Below, in pieces: positions 1-5,302 of a stretch of 5,578 nucleotides of DNA. The stretch lies in contig CADBUT010000293.1 of NCBI GenBank assembly GCA_902797925.1, positions 1-5,578 of the forward strand, given 5' to 3'. Made by a program: the position numbers and the translations under genes. The notes below the pieces were generated by a model. It saw only the letters and a list, made by a program, of their open reading frames with translations, made no database searches and was not told the origin of the DNA. Source of the stretch: an uncultured Spirochaetaceae bacterium (GTDB lineage Bacteria; Spirochaetota; Spirochaetia; Treponematales; Treponemataceae). The first letter of the stretch is position 1; each line of letters starts with the position of its first letter.

Positions 1-90
1 ATGCGGAAACTCGCCCAGCGAAAAAACAGCTTTCCGCAAAATGCGGAAGCTCACCCAGAGAAAAAACGGCTTTCCGCAAACTGCGGAAGC
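1..90. repeat. Two 40-bp tandem palindromic repeats plus a partial third
   Basis: Positions 1-40 and 41-80 match at 36 of 40 bases (differences at unit positions 9, 13, 19 and 28). Positions 82-90 repeat the first bases of the unit (TGCGGAAGC). Each unit begins with TGCGGAA and ends with TTTCCGCA, so a unit can fold on itself. Alternatively the end of one unit can pair with the start of the next, as in GCTTTCCGCA-AAC-TGCGGAAGC at 71-90, with one bulged T. The array starts at the window edge and may extend further left. An open frame of 62 codons crosses it, but it only follows the repeats and the next hairpin and is not a credible gene. The role is unknown: it could be a REP-like intergenic repeat or part of the transcription end of an upstream gene. 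Confidence 0.85.
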
Positions 91-116
91 AAAACTTTGA
101 TAGATTGTATTTTTCT

Positions 117-203
117 GGCGGAAAGTAGTGACTTGCGGACGCGGACTGCCTCATGGCTTGCCATGCGAGCAGTCCGACGGACGCAATGAAACGGATTTCC
201 GCC
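117..203. repeat. 87-nt imperfect inverted repeat (long hairpin)
   Basis: GGCGGAAA at 117-124 pairs perfectly with TTTCCGCC at 196-203. Inside lie three more stems: TTGCG 133-137 with CGCAA 182-186, CGGACTGC 142-149 with GCAGTCCG 169-176, and CATGG 152-156 with CCATG 161-165 around a 4-nt loop. The nesting makes one long interrupted stem. The terminal GCGGAAA/TTTCCGC words match the ends of the 40-bp repeats just upstream, so both may belong to one family of palindromic intergenic elements. It ends about 28 nt before the -35 box of the response-regulator promoter, so it could also terminate upstream transcription, although no T-run follows it. Confidence 0.75.
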
Positions 204-230
204 GGGCGAAGTGCATATTTTGTTAGTGTC

Positions 231-259
231 TTGTTGTATTCGCCAAAGTAGGCTATAAT
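231..259 (+). promoter_or_regulatory. Sigma-70-type promoter of the two-component operon
   Basis: A perfect -10 box TATAAT lies at 254-259. A weak -35 box, TTGTTG, lies at 231-236, with exactly 17 bp between them. Transcription should start near 265-267, on or just before the ATG at 267, so the mRNA would have essentially no leader. The arms GGCGAA (205-210) and TTCGCC (239-244) flank the -35 box and might form an operator, but they are short and 28 bp apart. Confidence 0.7.
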
Positions 260-266
260 CGCTTCT

Positions 267-920
267 ATGAACAAAGCATCAGTCTTAATAGTTGAAGACC
301 ACCCGATTTTCAGCAAAGGTTTGTCTCTGCTTATAAATGCGGAAGAAAGCTTCACCGTTGTCGGCGAGGCACGCAACGGCTCAGAAGCATTGTCTATGCT
401 TGTTGAGAAAAAGCCCGACCTTGCTGTGGTAGACTTGAACCTCGGCGATGAAGACGGCCTTGAGATTATCGCCGCGATGAAGTCAAGAGCCGCAAACCTT
501 AAGATTCTCGTGCTTTCAATGTATGACGAACGTTATTACGCCGAGCGTGCCTTAAAAGCCGGTGCGAGCGGCTATGTGATGAAAGAAGAGGCGAGCACGC
601 TTGTGATTGACGCTTTGAAGACCGTGCTTCAAGGCAAAATCTGGCTTAGCGAAAACGAGCAGAACTATCTTAACGAGCATCTTGAAGGCCAGGATATTTC
701 ATCTTCTGATGACTGCTTTGCTTCGATTAATCAGCTTTCAAACAGACAGCTTCAGGTTTTCTTGCTTATAGGCAAAGGCTTCGGCACGATTGAGATTGCC
801 GCAAAGCTTGACCTTAGCACAAAGACGATTGACGCGCATAAAGAGCATATAAAGCAGAAGCTGCACTGCGCCAATTCGCAGGAACTGCGCCAGCTTGCTG
901 TTCAATGGAACGCGCGCTAG
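267..920 (+). CDS. NarL/FixJ-family response regulator (REC + LuxR-type HTH)
   Basis: A 217-residue cytoplasmic transcription factor, the usual length for this family. Residues 5-121 form a receiver domain: acidic pair E10-D11, phosphoacceptor D56 in VVDLNLG, switch residue S84 in LVLS, and conserved K106 in GYVMKEE. Residues 155-215 form a LuxR/GerE helix-turn-helix; the recognition helix lies in LSTKTIDAHKEHIKQKL, close to the family consensus. One small deviation is RQLQV at 160-164, where most members have RExEV. The ATG at 267 begins the protein just before the first receiver strand, as expected, yet no Shine-Dalgarno sequence precedes it and the -10 box ends only 7 nt away. The next gene, its probable partner kinase, starts 13 nt after the stop, indicating an operon. 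Promoters controlled by this protein cannot be identified here. Confidence 0.96.
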   Translation: MNKASVLIVEDHPIFSKGLSLLINAEESFTVVGEARNGSEALSMLVEKKPDLAVVDLNLGDEDGLEIIAAMKSRAANLKILVLSMYDERYYAERALKAGASGYVMKEEASTLVIDALKTVLQGKIWLSENEQNYLNEHLEGQDISSSDDCFASINQLSNRQLQVFLLIGKGFGTIEIAAKLDLSTKTIDAHKEHIKQKLHCANSQELRQLAVQWNAR

Positions 921-933
921 GAAAAAAGGCTGA

Positions 934-3066
934 ATGAGCAAGATACGCCACATCATATTGTTTTTGCGTTCATTGAACGACCCATATCAGCTTGCGATTT
1001 TCAAATCTATAAATCAGAGCGTCAAAAATTTAAACCTGCTTGTCTGGGCTGTGCAGAGCGAGCGCATTGACCACACTTTTTCGTTTGACAAACATTCGGC
1101 TTGCAAATTCCTCAAATTTTTTGAAGCAGACGGCGTGCTTTTCTTGTCTTCTGCAATGTTCTTAGACGGCAACATGACGACCGAGCGCCTCAAGAAGTGC
1201 ATAAACAACCTTCCGTGCATTTCGGTCGGCTACAATTACACAGGCATTCCTTCAATATTAATCCGCAACAGAATTTCGATGACGCAAATAGTTGAGCATC
1301 TGATTAAAGACCACGGCTACAAGTCGTTTCTTTTTATAGGCGGCGAAAAATTCCACAACGACAACAGGGTCCGCGAAACTGTGTTCCGGCGCACCATCGA
1401 GCGTTATGCTGAAACTTCGCCGGGCATTCATGCTGAATATGCGCACTGCAACTGGTCTGAGCACCAGACTTTTGCGTTTATGAAAGAGTATCTTTCGCGC
1501 CACCCGGACAAAGCCCCGGATGCAATTGTCGCCGCAAATGACAACATGGCTATCGGCGTGCTGAAATTCTTGCGTTCGGCGCAGGAACCTGCCTGGCAGA
1601 ACGTGGCCGTTACAGGCTATGACGATATTCCGCAGGCCGCGCTTGAAATTCCGGCGCTTACCACAGTTTCTCAGCCTTTGCAGAAGCTTGTCGCGGCGGC
1701 TGTTTCAGAGCTTAGGTCTTTGATGGAAGGCGAGGAAGTGCCGATAAGGACGCACATCGACACCGAAGTGCGCATAAGAAGCTCGTGCGGCTGTTCTTCT
1801 GAAACGAACGGCGGAAAGCATGAGCTTGTCTACAAGAACGAATACGCGCCGAACTATCAGTTCCGCTTTAAGTCTGATTATTACTGGAACATCGTCAGCT
1901 CTTTTTCGCAAGAGCTGACCGACATTGACACGATGCCTGCTTTGTGCGCTTCTCTTACAGGCTTTCTCAACATGCTTGAAGTGCCGGTGTTCTATCTTTT
2001 CAGCTTTTCGTCGCAAGATGAATTGCCGTGGTACGAGCGCGGCACGGCGCAGCTTATTTACAGCCGCATTCCGGGCAAAGAAGTGCACACAAACTGCTTC
2101 GGCGAGCAGACAGACTTGCGCGAATTCTTTCACAGAGATTTTTCAAGCACCGTCCGCTCGATTTTTCAGTTAAGGGCGGGGCAAAAAGAAATCGGGTTCA
2201 TCCTTTACGACATTGACCCGGAGCTTCAGCCTTATATTTGCAGCGCGTTCACTTTTATTGAGAACGTCTTGCGCCGCATTAACGACCTTGAATCAGAGAA
2301 GCAGCATTCGGCCTTGCTCGAAAAGGAAGTGCGGCTAAGGTCAAAAGATCTTGTTGCCGTGCATGAAAAGCTCAAGCAAGAAGCCGAGCGGCGCCTTGCG
2401 GTTGAGGCCGAAGTCTTGCGCATAAGCGAGCTTGAACGCCTGCGCTTTTCGATTGACCTTCATGACGATATTTGCCAGCGTCTTGCCGGAATTTCGCTTT
2501 ACTGCAAGAGCCTTGTAAAGATGAATAAGCTGCCCGAAGACGCGCTGCCTGATTTAGCCGCGCTTGTTGATGAAACTTTGACAAGAACGCGCGCCTATGC
2601 ACATGACTTTTTTCCGCTTGAGCTTGATGCGGTAGACTTAAAAGAAGCGCTTTCTCTGCTTTGCGAAAGTTCCGGCTCTCAAATGGGGCTTCACTGCGAT
2701 TTTGAGTGGCAGATTCGCGAATCCGTGGAATTCCTTCCGGCGCAGAAGCTCAATATTTACAGAATCTTTCAGGAAGCGCTGCATAATGTTTCAAAGCACG
2801 CAAAGGCGCGAAAGGCGGTTTTGCGCGTTTCAGAAGATTCAGCCTGCACGCGGTTTGAGCTTATCGACGACGGCATCGGTGTAAAGCAGTCGCAGGAAAA
2901 TGCGCTTAAAACAAAGAAAAAATCTGCCGGACTTGGCCTCCGCTCAATGGAATACCGGGCGCACCAGATTGGCGCAGAATATTCGATAAAGCCCGCCGAG
3001 CCGTGCGGCACCATAGTGTCAATTGTCCTTCCGCGCACCCTTCTGCTGGAAAAGATGTACACCTAA
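934..3066 (+). CDS. Cytoplasmic hybrid: LacI-type ligand-binding sensor fused to NarX/DesK-type histidine kinase
   Basis: A 710-residue protein with neither signal peptide nor membrane segment, so it should sense inside the cell. Residues ~5-285 resemble the periplasmic-binding-protein fold of LacI/PurR-type regulators (DGVLFLSS at 67-73, DAIVAANDNMAIGVL at 196-210, VAVTGYDDIP at 224-233, TTVSQPL at 243-249) but lack their DNA-binding N-terminus. The domain ends in SCGC (284-287). Residues ~310-450 look like a degenerate GAF-like domain (EIGFILYDIDPE at 419-430); this is a weaker call. A coiled coil spans ~452-505. The dimerisation/phosphotransfer box is DLHDDICQRL, with phosphoacceptor H510. 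The ATPase domain has an N box (QEALHNVSKHA, 613-623), a G1 box (DDGIGV, 645-650) and a G2 box (SAGLGLRSM, 664-672). It should autophosphorylate and pass phosphate to the regulator encoded just upstream. AAGG at 926-929 or TAGGA at 918-922 could be the ribosome binding site. The ligand is unknown; a sugar is plausible from the fold only. Confidence 0.94.
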   Translation: MSKIRHIILFLRSLNDPYQLAIFKSINQSVKNLNLLVWAVQSERIDHTFSFDKHSACKFLKFFEADGVLFLSSAMFLDGNMTTERLKKCINNLPCISVGYNYTGIPSILIRNRISMTQIVEHLIKDHGYKSFLFIGGEKFHNDNRVRETVFRRTIERYAETSPGIHAEYAHCNWSEHQTFAFMKEYLSRHPDKAPDAIVAANDNMAIGVLKFLRSAQEPAWQNVAVTGYDDIPQAALEIPALTTVSQPLQKLVAAAVSELRSLMEGEEVPIRTHIDTEVRIRSSCGCSSETNGGKHELVYKNEYAPNYQFRFKSDYYWNIVSSFSQELTDIDTMPALCASLTGFLNMLEVPVFYLFSFSSQDELPWYERGTAQLIYSRIPGKEVHTNCFGEQTDLREFFHRDFSSTVRSIFQLRAGQKEIGFILYDIDPELQPYICSAFTFIENVLRRINDLESEKQHSALLEKEVRLRSKDLVAVHEKLKQEAERRLAVEAEVLRISELERLRFSIDLHDDICQRLAGISLYCKSLVKMNKLPEDALPDLAALVDETLTRTRAYAHDFFPLELDAVDLKEALSLLCESSGSQMGLHCDFEWQIRESVEFLPAQKLNIYRIFQEALHNVSKHAKARKAVLRVSEDSACTRFELIDDGIGVKQSQENALKTKKKSAGLGLRSMEYRAHQIGAEYSIKPAEPCGTIVSIVLPRTLLLEKMYT

Positions 3067-3070
3067 GGAG
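3064..3070 (+). promoter_or_regulatory. Ribosome binding site that decides the start of the next gene
   Basis: TAAGGAG overlaps the kinase stop codon TAA (3064-3066). The first downstream ATG, at 3073, is only 2 nt away, which is too close. The ATG at 3082 is 11 nt away and begins MKKTII, a classic signal-peptide start. The 3082 start is therefore preferred, and the overlap suggests translational coupling with the kinase. Confidence 0.7.
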
Positions 3071-3081
3071 AAATGTATAAA

Positions 3082-3705
3082 ATGAAAAAAACTATTATTT
3101 ATATTTTTGTTTTAATGGTCAGTGCTAATGCTTTTGCTTTTGGAGGTCTGGAACCATTTGAAGATAAAGTATTAAAACACCCGTTAGTCAAATCTTATGA
3201 TTTTGATGCTAGTAATGATAGTTTAGGATACTCTTTTACATTGAAACTGAAAAATGGACATGAAATATACTTTGAAGATGTCAGATCAGATTTAAGTTTT
3301 GGTAAATGGAGTGGAATATGCTATGTAAATGATGTTCAATTTTATTTTGTAGAATATAAGAAATCCGCCAAAAATCAAAGCTTTGGTTATCTAAGGCTAA
3401 GAGATCTATGCAAGGCAACTGATACAAATTATAATAATGTTTTTTCGATATTGGATAACTACAATGATTTTTGCAAATTATTGAATTCAATACCTTGGAT
3501 CCTTGATAAAGATGCTAAAAAGATGTGTGCAAAATACTCAGATAATCATTATGTTTATTTATACAGATTCTCTTACGGTAAAGAATGTGAAAACAAATTA
3601 ATAGAAATTCCTAAAGATTTGGATTATGAAAACTTCGGCAGGGAAACATTCAAAATAGATTTTAGTAAAGATTCACCTCAGTTTTTTGGTGATAAGAATT
3701 TTTAG
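3082..3705 (+). CDS. Exported hypothetical protein, A+T-rich
   Basis: I do not recognise this family. From ATG 3082 it encodes 207 residues (210 if the ATG at 3073 is used). Residues 1-19 form a typical Sec signal peptide: KK, then a hydrophobic stretch IIYIFVLMV, then a probable signal peptidase I site after AFA (17-19). There is no lipobox cysteine, so the mature protein is probably periplasmic. It is rich in Tyr, Phe, Asp, Asn and Lys and has five cysteines. No catalytic motif is evident. It follows the kinase gene with no room for a promoter, so it is probably the third gene of that operon. Its base composition and codon use are strikingly more A+T-rich than those of the kinase, which suggests separate ancestry. 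A link to the kinase, such as delivering a signal or being regulated with it, is only conjecture. Confidence 0.85.
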   Translation: MKKTIIYIFVLMVSANAFAFGGLEPFEDKVLKHPLVKSYDFDASNDSLGYSFTLKLKNGHEIYFEDVRSDLSFGKWSGICYVNDVQFYFVEYKKSAKNQSFGYLRLRDLCKATDTNYNNVFSILDNYNDFCKLLNSIPWILDKDAKKMCAKYSDNHYVYLYRFSYGKECENKLIEIPKDLDYENFGRETFKIDFSKDSPQFFGDKNF

Positions 3706-3746
3706 TCGAAAATCAATAGCAAAACAATCTGCATAAATGCACATTT

Positions 3747-3848
3747 GCAGGAACCTGCGTAGGCGGATTTTGGCGCGCAAAAAATTCTGCAGGCACGAAG
3801 TGCCGAAGCCTTTTTGCGTGACGGAATCCGACGAGAGCAGGTTCTTGC
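3747..3848. repeat. 102-nt long hairpin between convergent genes, with a possible bidirectional terminator at its tip
   Basis: Three nested stems share one axis. The outer stem pairs 3747-3758 with 3837-3848 (11 Watson-Crick pairs, one G-U). The middle stem pairs 3764-3783 with 3811-3830 (16 Watson-Crick, three G-U, one G-A mismatch). The tip is GGCAC-GAA-GTGCC at 3792-3804. The tip is flanked by an A-run (3779-3784) on the left and a T-run (3811-3815) on the right, the form of a bidirectional terminator. That suits its place between genes ending at 3705 (plus) and 3937 (minus). The full length and the wobble-rich middle stem go beyond an ordinary terminator and recall a palindromic mobile repeat or a folded RNA. 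It is locally G+C-rich within an A+T-rich neighbourhood. Confidence 0.8.
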
Positions 3849-3882
3849 CATGGTACAGTTTCTAGTCATTGCCGTGCTTGAC

Positions 3883-3924
3883 ATGTCAATCATCCTTCCG
3901 CATGCACTTCTTGAAAAGATATAG
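3883..3924 (+). pseudogene. Probable remnant of a histidine-kinase 3' end
   Basis: Read from 3883 this encodes MSIILPHALLEKI followed by TAG. The kinase at 934-3066 ends VSIVLPRTLLLEKMYT. By eye the DNA matches at about 34 of 45 aligned positions, with one whole codon missing (HK 3019-3063 aligned with 3883-3927). Shared blocks include TGTCAAT, TCCTTCCGC and GAAAAGAT. Most changes are synonymous or conservative, as if the two diverged while coding. Further left, GCCGTGC (3871-3877) matches the kinase again (3000-3006), but the spacing implies a frameshift, and similarity then fades at the hairpin. The frame is open from 3763, with an ATG at 3850, so a tiny 24-codon gene is possible but not supported. 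It is most likely the stump of a paralogous or duplicated kinase gene. Confidence 0.5.
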
Positions 3925-3936
3925 ACTGTGCTGTTT

Positions 3937-4776
3937 TTATATAAAATGACAGTTTACAAATTCCCATACAACAGATGTTGCTGGATCCATAATAACAGGG
4001 CCGCCTTTTCCGCGACTTAATTCTTTAGCAGGAACCCAACCTTCATGTTCATTGAATTGTATTTTAACCCAATTGTAATCTGCTGTAATTGCAATTGATT
4101 TGACGCAACTAGATACAAAACCTAGTTCACAGACATTTTCTGAAGTTTCAGAGGGAAGTTCTTTGAGATTAGGATAATCGAAGTCGCAAAAGCTGTCGTC
4201 CATTTTTAAAATTGTTATTTGTTTATCGTCAACTGTCAGTTTTCCTATTGGAGTGAAATTATCATTTATATAAGGATTAAATTTGCATTTTATGTAGCCA
4301 GTTGTATTATCTGGAAGTATTACTCTGATGTAGCTTTCTGTTCCGTATTCAATAAAACTTTTAACATTGATTTTGTCGTTCGTTTGAGCTGTATAAATAA
4401 CTTCATCATTTAATGGAAATTTATAGATTTCCGGCAAATCAGATGTAACTTCCTCAAAATTTAGAACAGTTTCAAGTTTATGAACGATAATTTTCGCTTC
4501 TGTTTCAATGCCGGTACTATAAAGTTCAAGATTTTCTTCTAGCTCTGCATTGCGTACAGAAAGCTCTTGTATATGGTTTTCGTAACTTTCGCTTTTTTCG
4601 CTTAAATTCTTATTATTCAGTTCAAGTTCTTCTTTTTCTTTGATGAGCTCTGCATTCTTCGCCTGAAGTTCCTCAACCTGATTTTTCATTTCTTCAGCTA
4701 AATTTTCTTTGTCTTTTGTACAGCCTACTAGAATAATAAGCATACACACCGCTGATAAAATTGTACATTTTTTCAT
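3937..4776 (-). CDS. Lipoprotein with coiled coil and two SH3-like domains
   Basis: A 279-residue protein with a lipoprotein signal peptide: KK near the start, a hydrophobic core, and lipobox LVGC with the lipidated cysteine at 19. It should be anchored to a membrane and face the periplasm or the outside. Residues ~22-86 are rich in Glu, Lys, Leu and Asn with heptad spacing, indicating a coiled coil. Two segments resemble bacterial SH3 domains: ~122-166 (ending TTGYIKCKF) and ~205-253 (NWVKIQFNEHEGWVPAKEL, the typical W-V-K...E-G-W-V-P pattern). Such domains often bind peptidoglycan or proteins at the cell envelope; the target here is unknown. AAAGGAG on the minus strand (4793-4787) precedes the ATG by 10 nt, and a good promoter lies upstream. 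The gene is A+T-rich like the 3082-3705 gene, with which it converges. Confidence 0.9.
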   Translation of the reverse strand: MKKCTILSAVCMLIILVGCTKDKENLAEEMKNQVEELQAKNAELIKEKEELELNNKNLSEKSESYENHIQELSVRNAELEENLELYSTGIETEAKIIVHKLETVLNFEEVTSDLPEIYKFPLNDEVIYTAQTNDKINVKSFIEYGTESYIRVILPDNTTGYIKCKFNPYINDNFTPIGKLTVDDKQITILKMDDSFCDFDYPNLKELPSETSENVCELGFVSSCVKSIAITADYNWVKIQFNEHEGWVPAKELSRGKGGPVIMDPATSVVWEFVNCHFI

Positions 4777-4811
4777 TTTTTTTCGTCTCCTTTGGAGTTT
4801 TTACACTGTTT

Positions 4812-4840
4812 ATCATAAATCATATTCTGGCAGATTTCAA
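4812..4840 (-). promoter_or_regulatory. Sigma-70-type promoter of the lipoprotein gene
   Basis: On the minus strand, TTGAAA (4840-4835) and TATGAT (4817-4812) are each one base from consensus and are separated by 17 bp. Transcription should start near 4805, giving a leader of roughly 28 nt that contains the AAAGGAG ribosome binding site. This conventional layout contrasts with the two plus-strand promoters in the window. Confidence 0.7.
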
Positions 4841-4898
4841 CTAAGACTCGTAGAGTTTGCTAGTTAAAGTCGCGGTCAGTTCAAAGCTTAAAATCGTA

Positions 4899-4927
4899 TT
4901 TACTTTTGTTTTGCGCTTAAGTATAAT
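4899..4927 (+). promoter_or_regulatory. Sigma-70-type promoter of the membrane protein and glycogen-synthase genes
   Basis: TTTACT at 4899-4904 matches four of six -35 positions, and TATAAT at 4922-4927 is a perfect -10 box; the spacer is 17 bp. Transcription should begin around 4932-4935, at the start codon itself. It is divergent from the lipoprotein promoter; the two are separated by about 58 bp. Confidence 0.7.
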
Positions 4928-4933
4928 TGCCAT

Positions 4934-5296
4934 GTGCAGGAAAACGTTGTAACAGAAAAACAAAAGCAGTTTGTTCTTATAAGGCTTTTGCAGCGGCTTA
5001 ATGTCTGTCTGTTCCTATATCTTTTTGTGCTTGCTTTTGTCTATATTCTTGGAAACATGCAGAATTTTCTTGATTCTTCTCAAGTTTTAATCCTTCAGAT
5101 AATTTCTTTTACTTCTATTTTATTGATTTTGCTTTCTATATGCGCTATTGTTCTTTCTGTGTTTTTTGCTGTATACCAGAAGACATCCGTATATTTCGGA
5201 CGTATTGTCTTCAATCTGATTTCCTGCTTGATTGCGGCGGTGTTTCTTTTTGTTTCAGCGGGAATCAACTTTCTTGCATCTGGGACGGGGGCTTAG
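4934..5296 (+). CDS. Small three-helix membrane protein, GTG start
   Basis: A 120-residue protein of unrecognised family. A short polar N-terminus (residues 1-20, net basic) is followed by three hydrophobic segments at ~22-40, ~51-80 and ~86-113, so it is an integral inner-membrane protein. No motif suggests a function. GTG at 4934 is the only usable start before Met42, which would remove the first helix. No Shine-Dalgarno precedes it, and the -10 box ends 6 nt upstream. An ATG at 4932 overlaps the GTG in another frame but reads only six codons before a stop at 4950-4952. The glycogen-synthase-like gene begins 6 nt after this stop, so the two are probably co-transcribed and perhaps translationally coupled. 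Confidence 0.8.
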   Translation: MQENVVTEKQKQFVLIRLLQRLNVCLFLYLFVLAFVYILGNMQNFLDSSQVLILQIISFTSILLILLSICAIVLSVFFAVYQKTSVYFGRIVFNLISCLIAAVFLFVSAGINFLASGTGA

Positions 5297-5302
5297 TCTT
5301 TT

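Noticed and set aside
1..189. Open frame of 62 codons at the left edge
   Set aside because: It runs through the tandem repeats and the hairpin, has no ribosome binding site, and its protein sequence merely mirrors the repeat unit.
1581..1592. The 12-mer GCAGGAACCTGC in the kinase gene is identical to the left arm of the hairpin at 3747-3758
   Set aside because: A single shared 12-mer is expected by chance in a window this size, the word is self-complementary at its ends, and the flanks do not match.
1705..2133. Minus-strand open frame of 142 codons inside the kinase gene
   Set aside because: It is a shadow of a well-supported gene on the opposite strand, with no ribosome binding site or domain.
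3702..3893. Minus-strand open frame of 63 codons
   Set aside because: It lies over the long hairpin and the kinase remnant, has no ribosome binding site and no recognisable protein features.
3706..3936. Integron-type attC site
   Set aside because: The hairpin has attC-like size, but I find no core site of the GTTRRRY / RYYYAAC type at its ends.
3935..3946. Perfect palindrome TTTTATATAAAA at the end of the lipoprotein gene
   Set aside because: It is a low-complexity A+T palindrome with no loop or G+C stem, so it is weak evidence for a terminator or binding site.
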